Assembly: GCA_029844215.1 (NCBI GenBank)
Contig: CM056736.1
Location: 20,149,501-20,213,500, forward strand
Reading direction: 5' to 3'
Source of the DNA: Przewalskia tangutica
Lineage: Eukaryota; Streptophyta; Magnoliopsida; Solanales; Solanaceae
DNA length: 64,000 nucleotides
The notes under the pieces were generated by a model, which was not told the origin of the DNA, did no database searches, and worked only from the letters and a program-made list of their open reading frames with translations. Below are positions 11,449-23,095 of this stretch, in pieces. Each line of letters starts with the position of its first letter. Position 1 is the first letter of the stretch. A program made the position numbers and the translations under genes.

Positions 11449-11639
11449 AGTTAGTCCTCGGAAAGTGTCCATAGACCGTGTCTAGTAGAGTCTTGATTAT
11501 CGGTGTGTCGTGCACCACATCTATAATCAGGAGGCTGCGGGATATTTAGGATTGGTTTCCATTCTTTCACTCTAGGATCGTGCAATAGAGCTGAGTTATA
11601 GGTTGAACCTCCTACGATGTTTTCCTTTATGTATCGCTT

Positions 11640-12760
11640 ATGCCTCGCGCAAGGCAACCGCGGCCCGAAGGGCAAGCGATGAGAACTACTAGTAGGGCAG
11701 GGTTACGAGGCACGTGCTCGATCCTACCGGATGAGGTGTTTGGACGGCGAGTTCTACAACGCCGCCAACCCCAAAGATGCGAGGCGGCGGCGGCAGCTCG
11801 AGACCGCGGTACACGAGCCTCGATCCAGCGGCCGAGGCGAAGGATATGGGCTACTGAGAGATGGCGATTACTAGCGAGGATCGTGGCGAACATGAGGATA
11901 GGTGAGACAGCGATTCGGTTGTACCGTAGTTCGGCCTGAAGCTAGCGAGGCGAGGACTTTTGAGTTGCAGCCACCGGAGTTTTATGGGTCGAGGCACGAG
12001 GATGATCCTCGAGTTTATCAAGCGATTCTGACGGATCGTGAGGGTGATCGGGGCTTGGAGACCGAGTCGGTGGTACTAGGTTCGCATCGGCTGCGGACAC
12101 CTGCGATTGGTAGTATGATTCATGGAAGCGTCCCGGGAGCATGCGCTTCGGTGTTTGGTACGAGTTCGAGGCGTTACTTGGCCATTTCTTGCCTCCGCAG
12201 ATGAGGAGGGCTCGGACCGATAGATTTTTGACACTGAGACAGAGTGGGCGGACGGTTTGGGAGTACAATGTGGAGTTTGACTCATTGGCTCGGTATGTGC
12301 CCGCTTTGGTAGCGAGCATGGAGGGCGAGTGCACCGGTATGTCACAGGACTCGATGATCACTTGGCGAGAGTTGCAGGAGTAGCTCTTGGCCGAGCATGG
12401 ACATTGCCGCGTGCGAGCATATGCGCAGGTGTGAGCGCGGCGGCGGATCGGCAGTATCGCGAGAAGAGGGCGGGGCAGCGAGGTCCTCTGGTAGTTTTAG
12501 GGTAGACAACCGGCCAGACCAGATTTGCACCACGGCCGGTCAGGCCGCTCCACCATCTTCGGGGCGTCTGAGTATTGAGGCGGGGCGGGGTTCGAGACTT
12601 GGGTTTCCATAGGGACGAGTTCCGGTCGAGATGAGCCACCTATGCCTCGGTGTGGTCGATGTGGTGATTACCATTATAGAAGTGTCGTGTTCCTCCGTGA
12701 GCTTGTTACTCTTGTAGCGGCGGCCATTTGAAGAAGATTGTCAGGCAGGCGGCGGAAATG
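11640..12760 (+). pseudogene. Element R GAG
   Basis: GAG pieces in several frames: the N-terminal part from an ATG at 11640, then FELQPPEFYGSRHEDDP near 11960-12010, and 12141-12383 with FLPPQMRRARTDRFLTLRQ and WEYNVEFDSLARYVPALVA, the Retrotrans_gag capsid pattern of chromoviruses. A zinc-knuckle remnant (PRCGRCGDYHY) lies near 12640-12680. Stops and frameshifts sit in CG-rich spots. GAG would package the element RNA. Confidence 0.75.
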
Positions 12761-12959
12761 CTATGGCTCGGCCGACCAGTTCGATTCTTTGGGTCTTCAT
12801 CTTGATTGTTATGCGCCCGGGCGGGTGTTCACGGGCCAGCGCGCGGCGAGGTCGTGGCGGGGTTCTAGTTCAGCGGTCCTCGAGCGCATCTATGCTATGT
12901 CGATCGTCGGGACCGGGGCGTCACCGATGTCGTCACGGTACATTATTGGTTTCTTCTTT

Positions 12960-13460
12960 GTGATGTATATGCTTTGATAGATCGAGTTCTACCTTGTCCT
13001 ATATATCTCCTCATATTCTTTGGTAGAATAGGGATGAGCCCGAGTCCATAGAATCTTTTGAGGTGGCTCTGTTGGTAGGTGCTTGATGGTAGTGGCGGGT
13101 ATATAAGGCTTGCCCGGTGACTATAGATGGTCGTCGGACTCTGGCGACTTGATAGAGTTGGATATGGCGACTTGATGTGATTATGGGTATGGATTGGCTA
13201 GCGTCTTGCTATGCCAATGTGGATGCTGAGAGAGAGGTTAGTTCGGTTCCGATTTCTGGTGGCCGGTTATCGAGTGGAAGAATCCGCATCGCCGGGGTAG
13301 GTTTATTTCTTACCTCAAGGCTAGGAAGATGATACGGAAGGGTATATTTACCATTTGGTTCGGGTATTAAATCGAGGTGAGATAGGACCTTGATCGATTC
13401 CGGTTGTTAGCGAGTTTCGAGTCTTATTCCCAGACGAGCTTCCGGGTATCCTCACGAGAG
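12960..13460 (+). pseudogene. Element R protease
   Basis: The conserved C-terminal flap of the chromovirus protease is readable around 13160-13300 (MGMDWLASCYANVDCRER), followed by the linker to RT (PDELPG near 13433-13450). The D-S-G active-site strand, expected around 12960-13000, is not readable. The frame changes several times. Confidence 0.6.
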
Positions 13461-14700
13461 GAGATTGAGTTTGCATCGATTTGGCGCGGACACTCGACCG
13501 ATATCTATTAGCCATACGAGGATGGCACTGCCGAGTTGAGAATTGAAGGACGGTGAAAGATTTCTTTGGAGAAAGGCTTTATTAGGCCAAGTGTTTCTCC
13601 TTGGGCGCGATGTTATTTGTAAGAAGAAGAAGGATGGGGCCAGCTGCGTATGTGTATTGATTCTGACGGTGAACAAGGTAACTATCAAGCAGATATCCCT
13701 CCCGGGATTGACGATTTGTTTGACTAGTTGCGAGGTGCAAAGTGTTTTCCAAGATAGACTGCGATGCAGTTATCATCAGTGCGAGTTAGAGAGATAGATA
13801 TCCCAAAGGCGCATTCGGGACCGGTATGGGCACTATGAGTTCGAGGTGATGTCTTTCCGGGTTGACAACGCCCAAGGTATTCATGGATTTGATGAATAGG
13901 GTGTTCGAGCCATTCTTGGATATGTTCGTTATAGTGTTTATTGATGATATATTGGTGTATTCGCGCGAAGCGAGAGCATCTGATCATTTGAGGCGGTATT
14001 AGAGTCCTCGAGACCGGCGATTGTATGCCAAGTTCTCGAAGTCACGAGTTAGTTGGCGTCGGTGGCTTTCTTAGGACATGTTATCGGGGCGATGGTATTC
14101 GGGTTGATCTGGCGAATTGAAGCGATCAAGACTTGGCGGACCAGCTACAAGCGGAGTGCGCGACTTTTGGGCTGGCGAGTTATTATCGGAGGTTTGTAGA
14201 AAAGTTTGCTTCTATTTCACACCTTTGACTAAGTGACTCGGAAAGCGGCTATGTTCGGTGGACGGATACTTGTGAGAAAGTTTTGATTGCTAAAGGAGAA
14301 GTTGACGATCGCCTTGATTCTTACTCTTCCGAGGGCTTAGATGGATATGTGGTTTTATTGTGGCGCGTCAGTGTCGGGCTTGGAGTGCGTCTGATGCGAC
14401 GCGGCAAGGTTATAGCTTATGCGTCTCGGCGGCTTAGGAAGCATGAGAAGAACTATCCCACACATGACTTGGAGTTGGCAGTAATGATTCATGCCTTGAA
14501 GATCTGGAGACACTATTTATATGGAGTTCATGTGGACATTTACACGAACCACAAGAGTCTCGATACATCTTCACCGGAGGAGGTGAACTTGCGGCGAGGC
14601 GGTGGTTGGAGCTACTTAAGGATTACGATGTTGATATTCGTACCACCCGGGAAGGCGATGTAGTTGCGGATGCCGCTTAGTCGCGGATCGATGGGTAGTG
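13461..14700 (+). pseudogene. Element R reverse transcriptase and RNase H
   Basis: RT motifs appear in shifting frames: KALLGQVFLLG (expected PSVSPWGAP) near 13580, the catalytic VFIDDILVYS near 13935-13965, and the thumb. RNase H follows as a good frame at 14283-14663 with YASRRLRKHEKNYPTHDLELA and WRHYLYGVHVDIYTNHKSL. The RNase H start has lost its first catalytic Asp region. Alignment to element E shows the same domain order. Confidence 0.8.
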
Positions 14701-14749
14701 CATGCGATGTTCAGCCAGAGAAGAGGGATATGGTTTGAGAGATACATCA

Positions 14750-15830
14750 GCTAGCGAGCCTTGGGGTTCGTTTGGTTGATTCTGTTAGTGAAGGAATTCG
14801 GGTTCGAGAGGTTGCAGAGTCTTCTATCGTCGAGGAGGTGAAGAGGCGACAGTATGAGGATCCGATTTTGGTGCGATGCGAGATGCATTGTTGAAGAGAG
14901 GAGTCTATTTGAGGTAGCGCCTGATGGGGTGCTAAGATTCGAGGGCCGGTTGTGTGTTCCCGATGTGACTCGTCAGCAGATTCTGGGGGAGGCACACAGT
15001 GCTCGTTATTCTATTCATCCGGGGTCGACTAAGATGTATCATGACCTCAGATGCGTGTATTGGTGGGATGGCCTAAAGAGGGACGTTGCGGAGTTCGTGG
15101 CACAGTGTCCGAATTGTCAGCAGGTTAAGATTGAGCACCAGAAGCCCGGTGGGCTGTTGCAGGCTATTGATATTCCGACTTGGAAGTGAGAGGTGATAAA
15201 TATGGATTTTATTACAGGACTACCTACCACTCAGATGAAGCATGATTCCATTTGGGTGATTGTCGACAGGCTGACGAAATCAGCCCATTTTCTTCCGGTC
15301 GAGCAGCGTTCTCGGTGAGGACTACGCCAGATTATATATTAGAGATTGTGAGGCGCACGAGTCGGTGTCGATTATATCGAGATAGAGAGCCCAGTTCTCG
15401 GCTAACATCTGGAGGTCTTTTCAGAAGGGATTAGGGACACAGGTGAGTCTCAGTACTGCATTTCACCCTCAGACCGACGGACAGGCCAAGCGCACTATCC
15501 AGACACTTGAGGATATGCTGCGGGCTTGTGTTATTGATTTCAGGGGTAGCTGGGAGGATCATTTGCCTCTTGTGGAGTTTGCTTACAACAACAGCTACCA
15601 TTCCAGTATTCAGATGGCACCATACGAGGCCTTATACGGGAGAAGTGCAGTCACCGATAGGCTGGTTCGAGGTGGGAGAAGTTCGATTAGTCGGGCGGAC
15701 TTAGTTCGTGAGCGGTGGATACGGTGAAGCTTATCCCGGAGCGGGTGTTGGCAGCTCAGAGGCGGCAAAAGTCGTATGCCGACCCTCGGCGTCGACACTT
15801 GGAATTTGAGATAGATGATTGGGTTTTCTA
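14750..15830 (+). pseudogene. Element R integrase
   Basis: 14854-15189 carries the H-H-C-C zinc finger (ARYSIHPGSTKMYHDL...CPNCQQVK) and the start of the core; 15443-15727 carries AFHPQTDGQAKRTIQTLEDM and FAYNNSYHSSIQMAPYEALYGR, including the catalytic Glu neighbourhood. Between them (15190-15442) the central catalytic Asp region is present but frameshifted. Strongly similar to element E at 59101-60188. Confidence 0.85.
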
Positions 15831-15939
15831 AAGGTATCGCCATGAAGGCGTGATGAGATTTGGAAAGAAGGGAAGCTTAGCCCAGTACATTGGGCGTATC
15901 GGATGTCGTAGGGTAGGCGGGGTTGCTATGAGTTAGATC

Positions 15940-16235
15940 GCCATCCGAGTGGGAGGCGGTACATCCAGTCTTCCATGTGTCCATGTTGCGGAAATGTATT
16001 GGAGATCCATCTAGAGTGCACCCGGTTCATGAGGTTCAGGTAACAAAGGAGTTATCGTATGAGAAGAGTCCCATAGCGATACTCAATCGACAGGTTAGGC
16101 GACTTCGGACGAAGGACGTGGCTTCGTCAGTCTTATGGCGGAGCGAGCAGGAGAAAATGGCGTGGGAAGCGAGAGGATGACATGATGAAGAAGTATCCTC
16201 ACTTATTCCTATACCTCCGGGTAACCACGTTCTAA
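15940..16235 (+). pseudogene. Element R C-terminal chromodomain region
   Basis: Frames read HVSMLRKCIGDPSRV near 15970-16015 and KELSYEKSPIAILNRQVRRLRTKDVAS near 16045-16125, then a WE-x-ED-type ending before 16235. This matches the C-terminal tail and chromodomain of Tekay-type integrases, which is thought to bind modified histones and steer insertion into heterochromatin. Two frameshifts interrupt it. Confidence 0.7.
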
Positions 16236-16363
16236 ATTGTTGGTCTTTAAATTTAGTATTTATGCTTGAGTTTTGTTGGGGCCGTGTGGAGCGTCTTTAT
16301 TTGAGTCTATGCCGATATTGTGATTTGAGTAAGCCTAGAAGGAACATTCGGGACGAATGTTTC

Positions 16364-16377
16364 TAAGGGGGGGAGAA
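16364..16377 (+). other. Polypurine tract of R
   Basis: AAGGGGGGGAGAA directly precedes the TG of the 3' LTR. It would prime plus-strand cDNA synthesis. Confidence 0.85.
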
Positions 16378-18815
16378 TGTTATACCAGTGGTTGGTAGGG
16401 ACATGGTCGAAGTCTCAGCGCCATGGCTAGCGGTGATTGTAGGGCGCGTGGGAAAACCCGAGTCGCTGAAGTTTCAGTGTATGGCCGGAAAACTGAGGGT
16501 CTGGGTGGGGACAAGTGTCCCCATCTGATTTTTGCATGTATTATATTGACCAAGTCTTAAAGACTTGGTCATCTTTCATCTCTCTTAGAAAAACTCCTCC
16601 TTCTCTCTTAAATTATTTCAAGCTCCTCCTTCTCTAAAACTCCAAGAGGTATTCTAGCCTTAGGAAAAATCTGAAAAAGTAAAAGGCAAGAAGGAAGCTT
16701 GGGGCTAGCTGTGAAGGTTGTTGTGGTGGTGTTCTTGGAATAGAGGCTAGCAAATTGTTGGATAAATTTGGCTAAAGCTCTAAGGTAATGATTCTTCCTC
16801 TATTATTAGTTTTTATTGTTGCATGTTAAGAAGGAAGTACTTGTGGTAGTAAATTATGCTATTAGAGTCATTAAATGCAAGAAATGTGGGTTGGGTATGA
16901 AGGATTTGGCTAAAGAGATATTATGAGCATGTTGTAGCCTACAAACTACTTTAGAATTGTTAAGTGTATTATTATAACTTATGGAGCAGAATTTTACACA
17001 CCCAAGATTAGGTATGTAAACCCCTTTGTGTTGGTTTGGATGTTGGGCCTTAATGAGGCGTTTGAGTGTTAAAAATCGGCCTTTGAAAAGGTGGCAAAGT
17101 GAGTAGAAACAAAGGAAATGCTGCCCAATTTTCCTTAGGAATTGGTAACTTGAATTTGGAATTTCTACATTGAAATTAGAGGTTAATCAACGCACTATGA
17201 TTATTATAGGTTGACATATTACTTGCGGTAGTTGGACTTAGCAAGTGGATTGACCAAAGAGGTATGTAGAGCTTTCCTATCTCTTGAGCATGAATAGTTG
17301 TATCTATGTAGTACGGTATACGTACAAGAGTTGATAATCTACACTTGTTTTAAAGTATATGATACTTGTTTCATTTCAAAAGTATAAGTCCCTTGGATTT
17401 AGGGAAAATGTATTTGACGAAGGAATAACGCTAATATAATGACTTTATGGGAAGTTGGTTATATTAGTTTTTGAAAGGTTCACAAAGAATGGTTTACTCT
17501 AATTAAAACAAGTACGGGTAAAGGATTCAAAACTATGGAAGGTGGATTGGTTTTAGGCATTGGTTGCCTAAGGTTTTAAAGGAAATAAAGTCACTTGATT
17601 TAGAGGCCTATTATATTTCTAAAAGGAAATGTGACTTGTTTTGAAAAGAACTTGTAACTTGATACTATGGTGATTAGTATCTTGGAATCTTTGTATAAAA
17701 AGAGTTTTTCTTAAAAAGTTAGAAGTACATGGTACTTGGGTTGAATTCCCGGATTTTCTATTAAAAGACATGTTAGTGCCTTAGGATACTAAAATGAGAG
17801 GATATATTAATAATGTTAATAAGAAGTTAGGGGATTTCTTAACTTGCTTATGTTATGATAAGCCGGTAGTGCTTATGTATGATATGATAGGCCGTTAGTG
17901 CTTATGTTATGTATGATAGCCGGATGAGCTATGTTATATATTTGTATTATTACGGGGTAAACCCCGGGTTATTATCTATGCCATGGATTTGCTACCCATG
18001 ATGCGAGTCGCGTGACTTGCACTCATGCGGATCGGACCACGGGATCCGTGCGGGTGAAATAGTCCCGTGCGAGTGCGGCGATGGTACTCATGCGGGTCCA
18101 CGGGATCCATGCGGGTGAAATAGTCCGTGCGGGTGAAATAGTCCCGTGGCGAGGCGGATGACCTAATGCGGGTCCACGGGACCCATGCGGGTGAAATAGT
18201 CCCGAGGTAGGATTGCTTAATGATACTACAGGCGAGGTACCTGTTTTGATCGTGAGCCTCCTATTTTTATGCTATAAGATTTACACTTGTTACTCTCATT
18301 GTTAGTAAGGCACAATGCAAAGAAATTGATTTTATCTATGACTCAGCAAATTATTTTGACTTATGATATTACTACTGATATTTTCGATTTTACATACTTG
18401 GTACATTGTGATCGACCCCTTCCCATTTGCGTTAAATCTGCCGCAGTAAGGGTAGCGGTGTGGATCCTCGTTCTTAGGATCACTATTCCGGTGTCGAAGC
18501 TCCATTCCTCGGAAGCTTGTTTATTAGTACGGACATTCCACGATGCTATAGGTATTTTGTACATTCGGGGTATGGCGGGCCCTGTCATACGCTTGTTATC
18601 TTTAAAGGTCTGTGGTCACATATATGTTTTGGGCTATAAGAACCAGTTGTACTACTATACTTTGTTTATGTATGTTTTATGGAAGGCAACCTTATCGGCT
18701 GGCCAGTGATGGTTACCCTTTTTATAAGTTATGTGTTATGTATGTTCATTGCTATTCTCGACATATACGGCAGGTACCGGTAAGGTACGATCGTGACCGA
18801 GGTTGGGTCGTGACA
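16378..18815 (+). repeat. Element R 3' LTR
   Basis: 2438 bp, TGTTATACC to GTCGTGACA. It is shorter than the 5' LTR mainly because the CG-rich module after position 16400 is reduced. Elsewhere the two LTRs differ by scattered single bases and a few short indels. Confidence 0.92.
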
Positions 18816-18820
18816 GAAAC

Positions 18821-18900
18821 AAATACAAAGGATGGTTATGGTCTATACATACATTGACTGTGGCACCTCCACCAGTCAAGATTTCTTCATCATTCTCCAT
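18821..18900 (-). pseudogene. Copia A GAG N-terminus
   Basis: The first codons of GAG (start codon complement at 18898-18900; MENDEEILTGGGATVNVCID), cut off from the rest by chromovirus R. They match the B GAG start at 25963 exactly in this stretch, apart from the interruption. Confidence 0.85.
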
Positions 18901-19192
18901 TACTCTTCGTCAACTATTTGATTCTTCTTCTTAGTGTTGCGAAATTAGTAAAACAACAACAATACCCAAAAAAATATATGCTATATCTAACAGATCGCTG
19001 CATCGCAACTTTAATCGAATTGCATGTGAGTAATTCCTCTCGATCCGTCGATCAACACATTGTATGTAGCAGATTTCATTCGATCTATTCCTATTGAGTT
19101 TTGATTCCACTCAATCTTATAGATCGATGCTCAGATTCATTTGCATGTAAAAATCGCACACTTCAGTTTGATTTAATTGCATTGATTCCACT

Positions 19193-19206
19193 CGGCTTTG
19201 ATACCA
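19193..19206 (-). other. Primer-binding site of copia A
   Basis: Minus strand TGGTATCAAAGCCG directly abuts the 5' LTR and matches the initiator tRNA-Met complement over eight bases plus AGC. Confidence 0.85.
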
Positions 19207-19598
19207 TGATGAATATCGATCAGTACATGAAGCTAACAGAATTGTATGAAGGAACGAGGATTGTGCGAGGAAACATAAAGTAAAGAAGATGGAGAAGAAG
19301 AGAAGATGGGGGAGAAGGAGAGAGTGCGGCGGGAGAAAGAAAGGGAAGAATGAGAGAGACAGAATTATGTGTGTTGTATTAATTGAAGAAAAAATGAATT
19401 TACACCACATATGCTACTTATATACAAGTAGACTTGGCTAAGCTAATTACACACTTAGGCTAATTACACATATCAACTTTAATTGTAACTAGCTAACTTC
19501 TCTTAACAAACTTAACAACTTTGTAACTACATTTTAACTACCAAGTAACAATCTTCCAATACATTAAGGGTATACACAATTATGGTATATCTTCCACA
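19207..19598 (-). repeat. Copia A 5' LTR
   Basis: 392 bp, nearly the same as the 5' LTR of B (26271-26666), with which it shares the extra ATTTTAACTA and ATTAAGGG variants that the 3' LTRs lack. Confidence 0.92.
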
Positions 19599-20461
19599 TA
19601 ATTGAGAAATGATATGTTTGTAAGCTACGATTTATTTCATGTCATATGATCGGTTGCACCCAAATGTGACTAGCCTTGCATGTTCACATTATGTTCTTTA
19701 TTCTCAAAACTTTCTTCAGAATTTTTATCCGTTGTTCTTGCACATGAGCTGTTGTTTTGTTTTCTCTATTTAAGTTGAAAATCGGGGCAAATTTATGAAT
19801 CTTATAGCACAATTCCATAAGGTGTCATGTTTTTTTTACGGTACTCCCTTTGTCCTAAAATAAGTGTTGTTTTAGGAAAAGAATTATCCCAAAATAATAG
19901 TTGCTTTAAAAACTTAAGACAAAAATTAGTATATTCTTTATCAAACTATATCCTTATATTAATTATTGAAGAACTATTTCTTCTTAAAAGTGCTCAATTC
20001 ACAAGAAATAATGTCTAATAGTCAAGAGTAATTTAATAAATTATATATTATATTTATTACTTTTTAAATGAGCGTAAAATGAGCTAAAGCCGCACTTGAA
20101 CATAAGGAGTAATAACAAACCATAAAAGTCTTCTTAGAATTGTAATTATTGCTCCTCACGTAACATATTAGGTTTTTGTCCATAAGAATTTATGAACCAG
20201 ACTCCAAAATAAATGAGTACACGCGTGTAATAAAACTACTAAGTTATATATTAAAGACTATCAGCTAACTATACTAAGAATTAAGAAATGAAATAAAGCA
20301 TCTGTGCAATTACCAGAACTTATAGTAAAAGCAGTCTATTGCGTGATCGTGAATATACACATACGCTGCCAGTATTAATAGATATTTTTATTTCCTTATT
20401 TTAACTTTTAAAAGGAAAAAAAATACTTTTCGCCTCAAATTCTTTAAGAATATAATTATTA
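19599..20461. other. Right flank of copia A, copy 1
   Basis: AT-rich non-coding DNA, nearly identical to 26667-27532. The only recognisable unit is the MITE at 19844-20109. No gene seen. It ends at the duplication junction in front of CACAAAAAAAT. Confidence 0.7.
19844..20109. mobile_element. Stowaway-type MITE, copy 1
   Basis: A 266-bp element with imperfect terminal inverted repeats (CTCCCTTTGTCCTAAAATAAG at the left start, first 20 bases considered; the right end reads GAACATAAGGAG) and TA target duplications at 19842-19843 and 20110-20111. CTCCC(T/C)(T/C)(T/C)GTCC at the end with a TA target is the Stowaway (Tc1/mariner) signature. It encodes no transposase. Confidence 0.75.
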
Positions 20462-20699
20462 CACAAAAAAATTGAGAATTTTAGTGCCAAAAATTCGAAA
20501 ACTAGAGAAGAAGTTTGAGGAGCGGAAGCGAGGTAAAGAGAACCTAGACTCTTGATACCATGAAAGAATGTAAGAAATAATATTATTCTTATTAATGAAA
20601 GACATATATATACAAGTTACAAGGAAGATCCTCTTCCTATTCTACCTAGGAATCTCTATTCTATAAGAATACTAACTTTACAATTATGGTAATATTACA
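20462..20699 (-). mobile_element. Copia F leader and LTR, duplicated fragment
   Basis: The last 100 bp of the F leader, its primer-binding site (20547-20560) and the short LTR (20561-20699), copied from 1866-2109. No GAG is included, so this fragment could never have inserted on its own and must come from segmental duplication. Confidence 0.88.
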
Positions 20700-21143
20700 T
20701 TACTAATTAAGGTACAACTCTAAGTCTAATATTTACCAAATATACAAGGAAAGGGCAAGGGCGTCACAATACATTTTGGACGTGTATTGTGATGTTTAAC
20801 AATACCAAAAGTTCATTTAAATATGTGGATGTCATGACATAAGCACAACATATATTAAACATTATGACGAATAAGAAATATATATATATATACATATATA
20901 TGTATAAATTCTAATCAAATGCTTAAAAGAAAATTTAAGAAGAATATATTCAGGATGTACATGATGAACATGGAAAGACATAAAGCACGCGGTGATACTT
21001 CTGAAATAATTGTAAGGGGTTACTTGGTTGAAAGGATAAGAATAATAATCGGGATTACATTGTGGTATTATTTTATGTTACATTTGGTTGAAGTATTTTA
21101 TCTGATATAAGTAATTCAGGAATTAATTATCCTATAATTATAT
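20700..21143. other. Spacer, copy 2
   Basis: Counterpart of 2110-2563. The stem-loop at 20765-20791 has one mismatch, and the AT microsatellite (about 20877-20905) is short and interrupted. No gene. Confidence 0.7.
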
Positions 21144-21533
21144 TGATGAAAATCAATCAGTAAATGAAGCTAACTGAATTGTATGAAGGAACGAGGATTG
21201 TGCGAGGAAACAGAAAGTAAAGAAGATGGAGAAGAAGAGAAGATGGGGAGAAGGAGAGAGTGCGAGCGGGAGAAAGAGAGGGGAAGAAGGAGAGAGAGAG
21301 AGAAAATTATGTGCGTTGAATTAATTGAAGAAAAAATGAATTTACACCACATATGCTACTTATATACAAGTAGACTTGGCTAAGCTAATTACACACTTAG
21401 GCTAATTACACATATCAACTTTAATTGTAACTAACTAACTAACTTCTCTTAACAAACTTAACAACTTTGTAACTACCAAGTAACAATCTTCCAATACATT
21501 GAGGGTATACACAATTATGGTATATCTTCCACA
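21144..21533 (-). repeat. Copia B 3' LTR
   Basis: 390 bp, TGATGAAAATC to CTTCCACA. It groups with the 3' LTR of A rather than with its own 5' LTR. Confidence 0.92.
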
Positions 21534-23095
21534 CACACCCTCAAGATAGGGAAAATGAAGATGTTCTTCATTCCTAGCTTGGATAATAGATGATCATGTT
21601 GTGACCTACTCAAGGCTTTAGTAAGCAAATCATCTGGTTGATCATTGGAAGATAGGAATATGGTTTTCAGTAATCCTTTCTGGATGTGCTCCCTGATGAA
21701 GTGGCATTCGATGTCTATGTGTTTTGTCCTCTCATGGAAAATTGGATTGGCAGTAATTTGCATAGCAGATTTGCTAACTATGTAAACATGTACTGGTTGC
21801 TGGATTTCAACACCAAGTTCTTGGAACAAACCAACAAGCTATATCACTTTAGCTACTGAAGTTGCCATGGCCCTATACTCAGCCTCTGCTGAACTCCGGG
21901 ATACAGTGTCTTGTTTCTTATACTTCCAAGCAACTGGGGACAAACCAAACATCACCAAATAGCCAGTAACAGATCTTCTACTGTTGACACATGCTCCCCA
22001 ATCTGCATCACAGAACACCTGAAGCTGAGGAGTGCTAGAACTGGAGAGAAGAATGCCAAGTCCTGGGGTCTGCTTGACATACCTAACCAATCTTAATCCA
22101 GCTTCCATGTGGGATGTCTTTGGAGCATGCATAAACTGACTTAAGCAATGGGCTGCAAAGGCTATGTCAGGTCTGGTAGTAGTGAGATATAATAATCTGC
22201 CAATCATTCTCCTATAACCACTTGCATATGGAAGGAATGGATCCGGCTGTGATGGTGCAGTATCAGATGTTGATGCAACACCTCTGTCAAACATTTCAGT
22301 AGTAAACTTCACATTTGCATCCATGGGTGTAGGTGAAGTATTGGCACCAGCCAGGCCCATATCTGAGATCAGCTCCAATGCATACTTCCTTTGGTGCATC
22401 AAGATGCCTTGGGAACTTCTTGCAAATTCCACCCCAAGAAAATACCTGAGCTCACCTAGATCTTTAATTTTGAAGGCTGACTGAAAAGCTGCTTTAGTGG
22501 AATTAATAAGGGTCTGATCATCTCCAGTGATTAGCAGGTCATCAACATATACCAGCACTATCACAATATGGCCAACTTCTTTCTTTGTAAAAAGTGAGTA
22601 ATCTCTGTGACTTTGAGTAAATCCAGAAGAAGTAAGAGATTCAGTCAGCTTGATGTTCCATTGTCTTGAAGCTTGTTTCAATCCATACAATGACTTCAAT
22701 AACTTGCACACCTATTTCTTCCCTCATTTGTCACCAAATCCATCAGGGATTGTCATATAGACTTTCTCAAAGATATCACCTTGTAAGAAAGCATTGTAGA
22801 CATCCATTTGTTGTATCACCCAGTGTTTTGCTGCTTCTATGGATATCACTGCTCTCACAGTTCTCATTTTGACCACTGGTGAGAATGTTTCATGGTAATC
22901 TAATCCCTCCTTCTGATTATACCCCTTGGCCACCAGCCTTGCTTTGAACCTCTCCACTTCACATGTTGCTTTGTATTTAATTTTGTAGACCCATCTGCAC
23001 CCAATGACTTTCTTTCTTTCTGGCAATGTAACCAGTTCCCATGTGCCATTGTCTTCCAAAGTTTTTATTTCAGTCTTCATAGCTTCAATCCATCT
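21534..23095 (-). pseudogene. Copia B reverse transcriptase and RNase H
   Basis: 22724-23080 holds the RT N-terminus (GTWELVTLPERKKVIGCRWVY, ARLVAKGYNQKEGLDYHETF, QMDVYNAFLQG). 21839-22711 is one 290-codon frame from CKLLKSLYGLKQASRQWN through YVDDLLITGDD and LGVEFARSSQGI into RNase H (CDADWGACVNSRRSVTGY, SRSSAEAEYRAMATSV). 21515-21829 adds the C-terminal part (DQPDDLLTKALSRSQHDHLL). Interruptions: two stops near 22712-22723 (one shared with A) and one near 21830-21838. Of all RTs in the window this copia one is closest to complete. Confidence 0.9.

Larger units (their letters stand above)
8872..18815 (+). mobile_element. Ty3/gypsy chromovirus R (Tekay/Del type) inserted in copia A
   Basis: A two-LTR element of 9944 bp in plus orientation, with a tRNA-Met primer-binding site, gypsy order GAG-PR-RT-RH-IN, a chromodomain-type C-terminal end and a polypurine tract. 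It is flanked by GAAAT (8867-8871) and GAAAC (18816-18820), a target duplication with one change; copy B shows the empty site. Long LTRs, tRNA-Met priming and a terminal chromodomain fit the Tekay/Del clade. The coding region is open only in short pieces, with many CG-rich interruptions. Confidence 0.92.
2564..19598 (-). mobile_element. Copia element A, split by a solo LTR and chromovirus R
   Basis: A complete Ty1/copia element in minus orientation with two LTRs (2564-2951 and 19207-19598), a primer-binding site for tRNA-Met next to the right LTR, and GAG-PR-IN-RT-RH in copia order. It is cut twice inside GAG, at 7184 and 8871; the GAG frame resumes on the far side of each insert, as shown by alignment with uninterrupted copy B. 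Net length is about 5.5 kb. Direct repeats TAATT lie at 2555-2559 and 19599-19603, but the left one is separated from the LTR by four extra bases (ATAT). Confidence 0.92.
1866..20461. repeat. Tandem segmental duplication, copy 1 (interrupted)
   Basis: This block and 20462-27539 share the same succession: end of copia F leader and LTR, the spacer with stem-loop and (AT)n, a complete minus-strand copia, and a roughly 860-bp right flank containing a Stowaway MITE. Removing the solo LTR (1589 bp), element R (9944 bp) and their 5-bp target duplications leaves about 7053 bp, against 7071 bp in copy 2. The block starts at CACAAAAAAAT (1866), a motif found again at the junction (20462). Confidence 0.9.

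Noticed and set aside
10588..12639. Numerous Arg- and Pro-rich ORFs in R
   Set aside because: Shadow frames of CG-rich LTR repeats and of the frameshifted GAG.
19827..20018. Repeated 63-codon ORF overlapping the Stowaway MITE (also 26895-27086)
   Set aside because: It runs across the MITE end and is duplicated with the flank; not a gene.
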